64,000 nt of DNA from assembly GCF_016920785.2 (NCBI RefSeq), contig NW_024609857.1:128767094-128831093 (forward strand), given 5' to 3'. The notes below the pieces were generated by a model, which was not told the origin of the DNA, did not search any database, and saw only the letters and a list, made by a program, of their open reading frames with translations. Positions 33,925 through 44,391 of this stretch are shown one piece after another (the stretch's first letter is position 1; the number at the start of each line of letters is the position of its first letter). The stretch is from Ixodes scapularis. Lineage: Eukaryota > Arthropoda > Arachnida > Ixodida > Ixodidae. A program made the position numbers and the translations under genes.

Positions 33925-33959
33925 AACGCTGGAGAGGAGGTGACCTCCTCTCCAGCGTT
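33925..33959. repeat. 35-bp near-perfect palindrome
   Basis: Arms AACGCTGGAGAGGAGGT and its exact complement surround a single G at 33942. Confidence 0.9.
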
Positions 33960-33989
33960 TGCGTTGCTAAAGTGGGAAGAGTTGGGAGG

Positions 33990-34296
33990 CGCTTCCACCG
34001 TACAAGGCGACGAAGTACCTTGTACTGTCCGAAGTACCGTTTCAAAAGTTTTTCGTTGAGGCCGAGGCGACGAATGGGCATCCACACCCGCACCCTTTCT
34101 TCAGGCTAGAAGTGAACTTCCCGACGACGGAGGTTGTTGCGACAGCGTCGACACGCTGCTGGTCTTGAATCTGGAATTGGGTTAGCTGGCGGACTTCGGC
34201 CTGTTGAGCAACCACACTGGGTGTCGTCGCTCCAATCGCCAGCTGGCTCGTGGGGCAGCATCGCGTCCAGCATGGTCGTTACTTTCAGACCATGTA
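33990..34296 (-). pseudogene. Ty3/gypsy integrase C-terminus, degenerate, cut by gap
   Basis: On the minus strand VTTMLDAMLPHEPAGD is followed after shifts by RVWMPIRRLGLNEKLLKRYF and GQYKVLRRL, the GPY/F module of gypsy integrases. A TAG lies between them near 34110. It runs into the N gap, so its upstream part is unknown. Nothing shows whether it belongs to the same family as the element at 1-2678. Confidence 0.78.
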
Positions 34297-34396
34297 NNNN
34301 NNNNNNNNNNNNNNNNNNNNNNNNNNNNNNNNNNNNNNNNNNNNNNNNNNNNNNNNNNNNNNNNNNNNNNNNNNNNNNNNNNNNNNNNNNNNNNNN
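34297..34396. other. Assembly gap (100 N)
   Basis: Exactly one hundred N, the usual placeholder for a gap of unknown size. Adjacency across it is not proven. Confidence 0.99.
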
Positions 34397-34835
34397 TCCC
34401 ATTTGTTTGTGAAATTTTCCTCCATCGAGTCGCTCACGAATGCGATGACGGTCTGTCTTGCTTTCTGCTTTGCACGTCGAGGTGGCATCCAATGCAATTC
34501 CTTATTAGATTAATCTCTTCGTTGCACGGAACATCAGAAACTCCGAAGAGACAAGCCTTCTTATTCTCATTACGCATGGGCGCATGGGTAGTCAAGTTCA
34601 TTTCCACGTTCGGCGTGTGGTTTGCGTGTTTGTGTGTGGTGTGTCATGTCATTTCTCCGAATGATGGAGCGACGAGTTTGGACTGATGACTTTTCATGAC
34701 CCCGAGGATATGCTGCTGCTTTCTTTGGACTACGCTGCAAGATAAAGCGGCCTAGCAAAGAGAATCCTTTCTTTCCTTCGGCATCTGGTTCTGTAGCACG
34801 AATTTGTTAAACCTTTAATAGATTATAGATTTTGA
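34397..34835. other. Unassigned sequence after the gap
   Basis: No recognised coding region. The minus strand has a short basic open stretch (MPPRRAKQKARQTVIAFVSD) that I cannot place. Confidence 0.3.
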
Positions 34836-35098
34836 TTTTTGCTCTAATTTTACAGCTTCGAGATTATTTTTCTGCTTTATTTTTTGTGACAGTATAGCTA
34901 TCTTTGTGTTTTGTATGGCCTTCATGCGTTGGTAATGCAGTGGTATACCTCAAAAAGCGGGAGAAGTTGTGTGCTGTGAGGAAGCTTTTAAAGTTGGTGG
35001 GCCGCAACTACGACGACAGTGGTTACAGTGAGCCACTACGCGCGAGTTCCTGTGAATAAAGCCTGCTCAGTTTTGAAAAATGACAATGCAGCTTTACA
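34836..35098 (+). repeat. Dispersed repeat, partner of 3345-3602
   Basis: Matches the minus strand of 3345-3602 with scattered differences, including a ~35-bp segment (ACGACGACAGTGGTTACAGTG) absent or different there. It ends 13 bases before the TTAA MITE. Confidence 0.7.
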
Positions 35099-35111
35099 CG
35101 TTTGATCTTAA

Positions 35112-35539
35112 AGGGCCCCTGAAAAGAAAAGAAAAAGTTTTTTTCATAAAACAGTTTGGTCGGGATATGCGTGTAAAAAAAATTGAATTTGTTATTTATT
35201 TTAATATTTTTATAGCAATATTGACAGCGCGAGACGCGATATAGTCGGTAGTCACCTTCTTTCCATTTGTTTCCTCTCTCGGCATTTCAAGAGCGTAGAG
35301 GAGAGGTGAACCGGCTTCACCTTTACCTTGAGGTGGAAGAAGCGAAAGACCCTCTCGTAGAGGTCGGAAGAGCGAATGACCATTCCGTGACGTCATGGAC
35401 CTTGCGCGCAGAATTACAAATAAATCTCTCGCCGTGAATATGGCTCCTAAAATTACTTTTCTTGTAAATTTAATTTTTTGACACGTGTGTCTCAACCAGA
35501 CTGTTTAAAAAACATATTTTTTTTCTTTTCAGGGGCCCT
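35112..35539. mobile_element. TTAA-flanked MITE, 428-bp copy
   Basis: Same ends as 23572-24993 (AGGGCCCCTGAAAAG and complement) with TTAA at 35108-35111 and 35540-35543. The core contains TAGTCGGTAGTCACC and TGACGTCATGGAC, shared with 59931-60360. Confidence 0.88.
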
Positions 35540-35598
35540 TTAACAGAGCTTCCCTAATCGCCTGTACCGCCGAGCTCACCCTGCGTCATTGGGGGGGG

Positions 35599-35599
<1 letters not shown>

Positions 35600-35670
<71 letters not shown>
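35600..35670 (+). repeat. (GA)n microsatellite
   Basis: About 34 GA units preceded by a G tract. Confidence 0.97.
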
Positions 35671-35672
<2 letters not shown>

Positions 35673-35689
35673 GTTGTTGAACCCCTCCC

Positions 35690-37540
35690 GAAAAAAAATC
35701 GTGGCTACGCCACTGCCCATAAGCCCTGCCCTGGCTACACCCGTGTTACTAGCTTACGTCTAGTCTTGCTCCTGAACTGGGGGGCAGGCAAACTAGCAAG
35801 CAGCATTCTCACTTCTTTTTTCTAGACCTCGCCGTGCCATCCTGAGTATTTTTTTTATTCGCGACTCCAGCAAAACGGACGCCGCCAAGCGGGAAAACCG
35901 GGAACCAGCCGGTCCAGGTTGCTCCGCGCCCCTCCGCGTCTCTGGTGGCTTTCACGGAGACGTGTTGTCGGCGCGGTGGCGAACAATGTAATTTGACGAA
36001 GGTCCGAATATTTTTTAAGTTTGCCTGAGTGATCATTAGTGTGGTGAAGCCTCAGTAAATTGTTTTTTTCTATTACGTGTTTGAAAGCCCGTTTACTCCA
36101 CAGCACACGGTCGCGTGCTTTCGATTTCTTGGATGGGGAGGAATCATGGAAAAACTTTTTGATTTCTTGTCTGTCTCGAATCACATTCAAAGTGACGACT
36201 GCTTGGTAACTGATACTGGAGGGAACATCAATGTTGCAGTCAAGTGAATGGGAAGGTTCGATTGCTGCTTTTCTTGAGTTTGGTTGTGTTCAATTAGCTT
36301 AAAGTTTGAGCCACCCACGCCGGTCGGTGCGTTGGCTATTCATCTTGGCTGCTTTTCGTCGAAAAAGCCTCTGGACCACACTGAAGGAGTTGGGCTGATT
36401 TTGCAATTACTTGATTCAGGAAAACTTGCTCGCTGCAAATGATGAATGAGGGAAATTATCTGTTTTCAAAAGGTGGGAGACAAGTCTCGCAATGTTAGAT
36501 GCTGCCACGGCATTTTGACCTATAGCGCTTCCAATATTTATATTACCAGGACGTCGTAGCCAGCAGTAATATACGTCTACATTGATCAGGTTGACCGGCC
36601 ACAAAAAAATACTAATTTTCTCCGTTCAGGATTCGAGGCAAAGTTCAATGTAGAGAGGTTCTGCGTGGATCTTCAATGAAGACTCTCTTCAGTTTGTCTC
36701 CGTGCTGCCGGCTATAGAACCATTTGGCTACATTTAAGTAGTATGTCTTCGTCTGTCAAATATACTTTTATTCAGCAGCTCACCTAATAGCTAGTCAACT
36801 AAGCTCATATTTCAACCCGAAGGATATACTAATATCACTTTAGTGGGACCATAGTACGTAATATAATACATAACCCGCTTGTCAAAATGACTTCTCGATT
36901 GCTACTAAAACCTGAATTGAAATACGAGTATCAGCTGCTTAGTGGGGCGCCGGCGGGTTAACATGGTCCTTGGCTCAAAAAGCGGTTGCTTAATTTTCGT
37001 AATTTTCCTGCAGCCTGTGTTGATGGCCGAGCAGACGACTGGAGCTGTTTCGTAAACGCGGATGCGCACAAAAGCTTGATCCCGCGGACAGATAAGTTGC
37101 ACGGTCGAGGCATGCTAGTTAGCTGAAAAGTTACTATCTGTGGAACAATTCTATAGTCATCGCCGCTTTCCTTAGATGATCAAAACTGATTAGTACATTA
37201 CCGTCTCTCCGGAGCCCATAGTTTCGGTTTTGAACGAAATCTCCGAAACGAAAGTTTGACACGAAAAGAACAAAAAAACACCGGCAAAACAAAACTATGC
37301 TTTGCAAGTTTATCTGCACCGGCTACACTTCACCGTCTCAGTTCAAATACCTATAAAATTGGGCATTAAACAAAAGAAAATCTGTTAAATTGAACGCGCC
37401 ACCCATTCAGGCGGCCCGGCCGAGCCGCCACGACTGGAACTCAGCCGCCATGTTTGTTTGGTGGTGGCGCCCCCTATAGGTCGCTGGAGTTGCGAATTGG
37501 CCGCAGGGGGTGGTATTTAGCTAGTTTGCCCCCCCCCCCC
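35690..37540. other. Unassigned sequence
   Basis: No gene recognised. A 111-codon minus-strand frame at 35855-36190 (VIRDRQEIKKFFHDSSPSKK...) has no family I know. Confidence 0.35.
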
Positions 37541-37543
37541 CCC

Positions 37544-37694
<151 letters not shown>

Positions 37695-37884
37695 GAAAAC
37701 ATAAATAAAAAAAGATAGTTACAGGTGGAGGCAATTGAGTTACTGATGATTGTAATGTGTAGTGACATCTCCCGATAGGCACAGCGCTCGCTGCTCTGAT
37801 TAGGAAATGGTGCAACACTTCACAACCGCTCTTAACTCTGTTGCCTCTGAACAGGTCCGCTATTGTCCCTGGCAAGTTTGTTTT

Positions 37885-38140
37885 AGAGCGCAGCTCTTAG
37901 GGGCCCGTTTCCAGCCTGAGCGGCGTCAACGTAACCGGGGGGGGGGGGGGTGGGGTCACGTGACCCCCCCCCCCCCCCCCCCCCCCCCGAGGTCACGTGA
38001 TCCCCCCGAGGTCACGTGACCCCCCCCTCCCCCGGGGTCACGTGACTACCCGCAGGTGACGTGACCCCCCTCAGTACCCTTCCCTACTCCTCCTCAAGAG
38101 CTGCGCTCCAATTCGGCGTTACAGGGATTTGTAAATGGCT
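37885..38140. repeat. GC-rich terminal-repeat element, short copy A
   Basis: It starts AGAGCGCAGCTCTTAGG and ends CCTCAAGAGCTGCGCTCC followed by AATTCGGCGTTACAGGGA; the outer 17 bases are inverted repeats. Between are G/C tracts and five GTCACGTGAC-type palindromes (37961-38065). It is a short version of copy B at 41580-42995, in the same orientation, on the other side of the P transposase. Confidence 0.7.
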
Positions 38141-41100
38141 TTCATTTTTTCTCTTGGTTCACAGGAAGGGAGCTACGCGTTAAAATTTAACAAGGTAAAA
38201 TCAACCACTCAACCAAATCAACCACTCAACCACTCAATCAATCAACCAAATTTTCTGGCTCGTTCGAAAGCGCAGGGGTCTATTCTGACCAACCTGCGGA
38301 CTAGCTCTTATCGAATGACAATGAAATTATTTTTCTTTTTTCAGGTGTGCGACCTTCATTTCACAGAAAACGACATCCTCCGGGAGACATCTTACACCGA
38401 TGTTGCTACAGGGCGTGTGCTGACTGCACGCTTGGCCTACCCCCGCCTTCGCCCAGAAGCAGTTCCATCAAAGTTCCCAGACTCCGGACAATGCCGCGTA
38501 AGGGAACAGCGTCTTTCGTCAAAGACTTCAAGGGACCACCCGAATGCTGCTGCAAAGGAAGGAAGAATCGCCGAAACCATCGAGGCTGTGGTTGAGATGT
38601 TTCGCAGTGAGGAGGAGACAGACAGAAGGCGACTGCGTCCAAGGCAGAACCTGAACGCTGATGGGAAGCGGAAAGCGACGGCTGGGTCTGTTGAGACTGC
38701 CCTCGAGACGTCTAGCAGCTGGGAAGACACAGATAGGGAAGGTGGCACCAAGGACCCCGACACGGGGCGGACGCATTCGAGGCGAAGGCGTCCAAGGCGA
38801 AAGCGTCCCAGGCAAGTCAGTTCAGATTCTGATTACGTGCAGATGGCAATTGCGGAATCCATTGACGCATTTAGCAGTGAGGAAGAAGCAGACAAGGTGC
38901 ACAGCGTAAAAGGCTCAGGCAGAAGACGAAAGCGTCCAAGGCGGAGTCCATGCTCGGATGACATCCAAAGGGTGATTGCCGAGTCCATTGAGACAGTCTA
39001 CAGCGAGGATGAAGCAGACGAAATCCTCAATCTTAAAGATCTAGCTGACTATGCAAGAAATCAACAGTATTCCACATTCTGGCACGCTGTTGAAGGCAGT
39101 AAACGTCTCATTTTGGTGCACATTGTCGAGGATGAAGCACCTTGGATCAAGTACTCTGTTGTCCTGAAAGCTGACCTTACTCTTACTTGCTATGTCGCAA
39201 AGACGCCGGTCACAAAGCTGGGATCCAGTCTCTGCATTCCGACCGCTGTAAAGAGCAAGAGGGCATTGAAGGAGCTCCTTGAGAGCATTGAAAACTGGGA
39301 CAGCAGCCTCAGCTCCACGTCTGAAAGTTTGGACGAAGACATCAGCGAGACTGTTTGTCTGCTGCCTGGCAAGTCGACTGCAACACCGACAGAGGACAAG
39401 GCCGCTGCCATCCAGTTTCTGAGGGAGCAGTTTAACCTACTGTCAATGAAGAAAGATCAAAGGCGTTACTCAGCTGACCTTATGGTGTTCTCCTGCATTC
39501 TCTTCACAATATCCCCTCATGCATACAAGTACATCTGCAACTCCGGCAACGTTAGTCTGCCTCACCCTATGATCATCAGGTCGGTATGCCTGTCCTTCGG
39601 GATGAATTCCCAACCTCTGCAACAAAATGCAACATTCCTCAGATATGTGGCAAACAGGATTTCTGATCTGGACTATAGACAACGCCTTGTGACCATCATG
39701 GTAGATGAGATCCACATCGGGCCTTTCTTCGATTACAAAGGAGGCAGCACTACTGATGTAGCACCCAACTCCACGGAAGTGGCCGGTAGCGTGCTTGTTT
39801 TTACTGTGCAAAGCCTCACGTGCCAATTCAAGGAAGTTGCGCATGTCGTCCCCATGCAGCGGGCTGATGCTCAGTTTCTGCACAAGTTACTGAGTGACGT
39901 GATTTGTGGGCTGGAGAAAATTGGGTACAGGGTTGCATGTGTCGTAAGCGATGGCAGCTCGGTCAACAAAGAGGCTATGTCACACTTCACGTCACCGCCA
40001 ACTGAAGGAATTGTCTATCCACACCCGTCTGACCCTGCAAGACCGCTTTTTTTTGTGATAGACCCTGTGAACATACTCAAGTGCATTCGTAACAGCTGGC
40101 TCGACCAAAGCAACGACCTACTTTGCTTCTACTTTCCCGAGTTCCACGCCGAGCCGACACGTGCACGGCGTATGCTGTCTGGATCTTTTGCAACCATCAG
40201 AGATGCATACAACTTGGAGCGCCACCAACTCGTGAGGTACGGCTACAGTCTATCAAGAGAAGCCCTGTGCCCCATGAACGCTGAAAGGGAGAATGTGAAG
40301 CTGGCTTTGCAGATATTCAACGACTCGCTCCCCCAGGTTCTTCGCACCCTCGGAGCAAAGCACAACCTGCGGTTTTTTGAAGAGACCGCGAGGTTCATCG
40401 AGATCATAGTGAAGTGGTGGAAAATAGTGAATGTCAAAGCTCCGTACAAAGAAAAGACATCAGGAGACCAGTTCCAAGAACCACTGTTTCCTTCGGTGGA
40501 CGATCCCAAGGTGGACTTCCTCTACAGGCTCCTGGACTGGCTGGACGAGTGGAAGGGCAAGGACCTTGACAGTGGGACGCTGACCAGCGAGACCCATGCT
40601 GCTCTCCAGCACACGACTCATGCATTGGTGGAGGTCGCCAGGTACTGCTTCACCGAGCTCAAGCTGTCCCGCATCCTTCTGGGGAAGATTCAGACCGACA
40701 ACTTGGAAGAGCGCTTTGGGAACTCCAAGCACCTGGCCGGCCCCCAATATCACAACTCCATAAGACAGCTTCATGAAGGTGAAGGTGAATTACAGCCACA
40801 AGACAGTCTGCCGACGGTCGCTGCAGCCTGCGAAACAGAAAATGACGAAGATGAACAATGGGAAGACCTCCACAAACGAGAACACACGTTCCGTCCCGGC
40901 TATGCCGTAGGGGTGACCGGAGAGGCTTTGTTAAAGTTGGAAGACACCCTCCCGGCTCTTGTCTACGTGGCTGGATATGCAGTCCACGCCACCCTGGAAA
41001 GGCTGAACTGCGTAAAGTGCAGACCAGTATTGTCGGTAAACAAGGCGATCAACATCTCTGTTGCTCAGCGACACTTCAAACTTGTCAAGGAACTGGAGGG

Positions 41101-41401
41101 AAGGGGGCTTCTTTTTCCAACGATGTTTGCCATAAATGCTGTTGCGTACAGCTATGTTGTGGCTCAGCAACTGTCCAAGCAGGCCGAGTCCTCGAAGGTT
41201 CCAAACCCGCGCCAGCTCGTCGCAGATCTCACTGTGGAGCTCCTGACCAACGAGGGGTCTTCCGAGTTCGATGTTTGTGAAGACGGACATACGAGCGAGC
41301 TCGTGCTGAGGCATGTGTTGTGGTGCAGCACAAACGTGTTGTTGAAAAACTTTTTCTGCAGGATGAACAACGAAACAGTTGCAAACGCTAAATCATGCTA
41401 A
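38135..41401 (+). CDS. P-element (THAP9-like) transposase, open throughout
   Basis: An intron acceptor (TTTTTTCTTTTTTCAG) ends at 38344, so coding probably starts there; codons before it are likely intron or flank. The first residues (VCDLHFTENDILRETSYTD) are the second half of a THAP zinc finger; the exon with its CxxC half was not found. A long charged linker with DxD/E-rich repeats follows. The transposase region has IMVDEIHIGPFFDYKGG near residue 525, VVSDGSSVNK near 608, DPVNILKCIRNSW near 645 and KIQTDNLEERFG near 855, matching the acidic catalytic and GTP-domain landmarks of P/THAP9 transposases. There is no stop for over 1000 codons, so the gene is young or selected. It acts in the nucleus. 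Missing upstream exons are the main doubt. Confidence 0.88.
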   Translation: MAFIFSLGSQEGSYALKFNKVKSTTQPNQPLNHSINQPNFLARSKAQGSILTNLRTSSYRMTMKLFFFFQVCDLHFTENDILRETSYTDVATGRVLTARLAYPRLRPEAVPSKFPDSGQCRVREQRLSSKTSRDHPNAAAKEGRIAETIEAVVEMFRSEEETDRRRLRPRQNLNADGKRKATAGSVETALETSSSWEDTDREGGTKDPDTGRTHSRRRRPRRKRPRQVSSDSDYVQMAIAESIDAFSSEEEADKVHSVKGSGRRRKRPRRSPCSDDIQRVIAESIETVYSEDEADEILNLKDLADYARNQQYSTFWHAVEGSKRLILVHIVEDEAPWIKYSVVLKADLTLTCYVAKTPVTKLGSSLCIPTAVKSKRALKELLESIENWDSSLSSTSESLDEDISETVCLLPGKSTATPTEDKAAAIQFLREQFNLLSMKKDQRRYSADLMVFSCILFTISPHAYKYICNSGNVSLPHPMIIRSVCLSFGMNSQPLQQNATFLRYVANRISDLDYRQRLVTIMVDEIHIGPFFDYKGGSTTDVAPNSTEVAGSVLVFTVQSLTCQFKEVAHVVPMQRADAQFLHKLLSDVICGLEKIGYRVACVVSDGSSVNKEAMSHFTSPPTEGIVYPHPSDPARPLFFVIDPVNILKCIRNSWLDQSNDLLCFYFPEFHAEPTRARRMLSGSFATIRDAYNLERHQLVRYGYSLSREALCPMNAERENVKLALQIFNDSLPQVLRTLGAKHNLRFFEETARFIEIIVKWWKIVNVKAPYKEKTSGDQFQEPLFPSVDDPKVDFLYRLLDWLDEWKGKDLDSGTLTSETHAALQHTTHALVEVARYCFTELKLSRILLGKIQTDNLEERFGNSKHLAGPQYHNSIRQLHEGEGELQPQDSLPTVAAACETENDEDEQWEDLHKREHTFRPGYAVGVTGEALLKLEDTLPALVYVAGYAVHATLERLNCVKCRPVLSVNKAINISVAQRHFKLVKELEGRGLLFPTMFAINAVAYSYVVAQQLSKQAESSKVPNPRQLVADLTVELLTNEGSSEFDVCEDGHTSELVLRHVLWCSTNVLLKNFFCRMNNETVANAKSC

Positions 41402-41671
41402 AGCAAGTCGAGCACTACATATGTGGACCACGTCACAAATCATTGGAGTAACTATACTTATGTGTTAATATTCATCTCCTTAGTTCAACAAAAAGAAAAT
41501 TGTACTTCATCGAGACAGACCTGTAAATGTTTTTTACTCTTAATACTTTTTCTACCACACAATCTAAACTATTTTTTTAGAGCGGAGCTCTTAGGCGCCC
41601 GTTTCCGGCTTGAGCGGCGTCGCCGTCGCCGTCGGCGTAACCGCGCGGTGCATTATGGGTAAATTTATCCG

Positions 41672-42668
41672 CTAAATCTAGCGGAAAAATTTCCCCGCTA
41701 AATGTAGCGGAAAAATTTCCCCGCTAAATCTAGCGGAAAAATCTCCCTGCTAAATCTAGCGGAAAAATTTCCCCGCTACATCTAGCGGAAAAATTTCCCC
41801 GCTAAATCTAGCGGAAAAGTTTCCCCGCTAAATCTAGCGGAAAAATTTCCCCCCTAAATCTAGCGGAAAAATTTCCCCGCTAAATTTAGCGGAAAAATTT
41901 CCCCCCTATATCTAGCGGAAAAATTTCCCCGCTACATCTAGCGGAAAAATTTCCCTGCTAAATCTAGCGAAAAAGTTTCCCCGCTAAATCTAGCGGAAAA
42001 ATTTCCCCCTATATCTAGCGGAAAAATTTCCCCCTAAATCTAGCGGAAAAATTTTCCCGCTAAATTTAGTGGAAAAATTTTCCCGCTAAATCTAGCAGAA
42101 AAATTTCCCCGCTAAATTTAGCAGAAAAATTTCCCCGCTAAATCTAGCAGAAAAATTTCCCCCCTAGATCTAGCGGAAAATTTTCCCCGCTAAATCTAGC
42201 GGAAAAAATTTCCCTGCTAAATCTAGCGGAAAAACTTCCCCGCTACACCTAGCGGAAAAATTTCCCCGCTAAATCTAGCGGAAAAATTTCCCCCCTAAAT
42301 CTAGCGGAAAAATTTCCCCGCTAAATTTAGCGGAAAAATTTCCCCCTATATCTGGCGGAAAAATGTCCCCCTAAATCTAGCAGAAAAATTTTCCTGCTAA
42401 ATTTAGCGGAAAACTTTTCCCGCTATATCTAGCAGAAAAATTTCCCCGCTAAATTTAGCAGAAAAATTTCCCCGCTAAATCTAGCAGAAAAATTTCCCCG
42501 CTAGATCTAGCGGAAAATTTTCCCCGCTAAATCTAGCGGAAAAAATTTCCCTGCTAAATCTAGCGGAAAAGCCTCCCCGCTAAACCTAGCGGAAAAATTT
42601 CCCTGCTAAATTTAGCGGAAAGTTTTCCTCGCTAAATTTAGCGGAAATATTTCCCCACTAAATCTAGC
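41672..42668 (+). repeat. 26-bp satellite array, about 38 units
   Basis: The unit is CCGCTAAATCTAGCGG followed by AAAAATTTCC. CCGCTA/TAGCGG is a short inverted repeat and GGAAAAATTTCC is nearly palindromic, so each unit holds two dyads. Variants (GCTAAATTTAGC, GCTACATCTAGC, CCCCTAAATC) are interspersed in repeating order, suggesting higher-order duplication. Confidence 0.93.
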
Positions 42669-42679
42669 GGGGAAATTTT

Positions 42680-42925
42680 GGTCATGTGACTTGGGGAGTC
42701 ACGTGACCCCTCCCCCGAGGTCACGTGACACCCCAGGTCACGTGACCCCTCCCGAGGTCACGTGACACCCCCAGGTCACATGACACCTCCCGAGCTCACG
42801 TGACCTCGGGGGGGGGGGGGGGGGGGGCACGTGACTCCCCCCTTTACGTGGACCCCCCTCCCCCGAGGTCACGTGACCCCAACAAGGTCACGTGCCCTGG
42901 GGGGGGGGTCACGTGACCCCCCCGA
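42680..42925. promoter_or_regulatory. Array of GTCACGTGAC palindromes
   Basis: About eleven copies or near-copies of the extended E-box GTCACGTGAC occur every 15-40 bases, separated by C/G tracts. bHLH-zip factors of the MITF/TFEB/USF type bind this palindrome. Whether they do so here is unknown. Confidence 0.6.
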
Positions 42926-42995
42926 GAAACCGTGGCCCTCAGTACGCTTCCCCCCTCCTCCTCAAGAGCTGCGCTCCAATTCGGCGTTGCAGGGA

Positions 42996-43888
42996 GTGGT
43001 AAACGGCTTTCAGTTTTTTTTTTGTATAGATATGGGCGGTAGCTTTGTTGATGTGCAAAGCCCGCTCTCGGAAATTCTGTTACACTCAAAACTTGCGAAA
43101 CAGTTGTATGCCATTACTATATGCATGTGAAATGTTGGAACAGCAACCCCACTGTGAAATACTGTCAAAGACAAGTTTGTGTTTCAACCCTAAAAAATAA
43201 GGTGCCTTATTTCCTATGGGTGTTTTCTACTTCGCTGTAAGAGAAAAAATATACATATTTCAGTGTGTCGTTTTTCTAGAAAATAGTAAAAAGTGTTCAT
43301 GCTTGAATATTTTTTTTTTTATTGCTGGTAACTGAGATGTGAGTAGATACCTTCATCACCTTTAAATTTTAGTTTCTATATTTGGCATCAACTTTTTTTG
43401 TGCCAGGTTGTCAAAGCAAGCCTAGTTTGCACACTGCTGCATGGGCAAATGGCTTTATCACATGGCACAATGTTGATGCTAAATATAGCTATGTCTACTG
43501 GTGGCAGCTAAAAACAACTGATGTCATCATTTCTTGATGGGTTGCTGGGGTGAATGGTTCTTTAGAACTGTGGTGTTAAAAATTTGACATGCTCAAGTAT
43601 AGTAGTTGGTTAAAGGGATTATGAAACATTAATTTGTTTTTAAGATACTGAGAAACATACTAAATATTTTCCTCAATTTCGTTACATTCAGAGAAACAAA
43701 CCGTGTGCATTGAGTGAGGCTTCCCATAAACTGAATGATTTTTTTTTGTTTTTTTCCAAGAGCTGTTTTTGTCTTGAAGAGCATTCCCCATGAGTAGGGC
43801 AGCAGAAAAGGACTGTCGCAGTTGTCTGCCATTTCAGAACTCGTTTATTTTTCGGTTGGTGATGACAATACATACAAGATCAGGGGCC
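42996..43888. other. Unassigned AT-rich sequence
   Basis: No gene recognised. TTAAAGGGATTATGAAAC at 43612 resembles a TTAA-type MITE end without a visible partner. Confidence 0.35.
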
Positions 43889-44036
43889 CTAAACTCGTGA
43901 AACACAAAGTTGGAGCCAAAAGTTTGCGGGACGCGCCGATTGGACGTCGGCGAAAAAAGTGCGAAGTCATCGTTGTGATAGGCCAATCGGTGCACTCCAT
44001 CAACTTCGGCCCCAACTTTGTGCTTGACGAGTTTAG
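43889..44036. mobile_element. Short MITE, 148 bp
   Basis: CTAAACTCGTGAAACACAAAG at the left (first 20 bases) matches the complement of the right end ACTTTGTGCTTGACGAGTTTAG with few differences. Pairing extends about 55 bp to the CCGATTGG/CCAATCGG segments. Confidence 0.8.
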
Positions 44037-44391
44037 CGACCCAGGTGGGCCATGCGTAGGGAGGCACTGTTAAAAAAGATAATCAATATACGCATCCCAC
44101 CAAATCCCCGAAAAAGTTACAATTAACATATCAGTTAATTTTTGTCCATGGAACACAATTCAGTACAATTCACAGTTCAAAACAACTAGATTTAGTTTAC
44201 GGTTCAAAAACAAATCAGTTCGCAAGGTTCACTCTTAGGGCTAGTGATAGAGTCTGACACGATCGGTTCTTAAGCCGCCTGTGACTGCCCAGGACAAGCC
44301 GTGCAGCAGCAATGGCAGTGATTAAAAACCGGTCGTGTTGGAGTCGGCTGCAGAAGCGTGGACCAGCCTTGGCTCTTCAGATTCCCTAAAC

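Larger units (their letters stand above)
41580..42995. repeat. GC-rich terminal-repeat element, long copy B with satellite
   Basis: Begins AGAGCGGAGCTCTTAGGCG and ends CCTCAAGAGCTGCGCTCC, AATTCGGCGTTGCAGGGA, as in copy A. The interior is GTCGCCGTCGCCGTCGGCG, then the 26-bp satellite, then the E-box palindromes. No coding region. Confidence 0.72.

Noticed and set aside
34106..34686. Open frames crossing the N gap
   Set aside because: They contain 34 undefined residues; frame across an unknown-size gap is meaningless.
35589..35825. Arginine/glutamate-repeat protein
   Set aside because: Translation of the (GA)n microsatellite.
41672..42668. CRISPR-like array
   Set aside because: The 26-bp palindromic units are directly adjacent with no unique spacers; this is a satellite in a eukaryotic genome.
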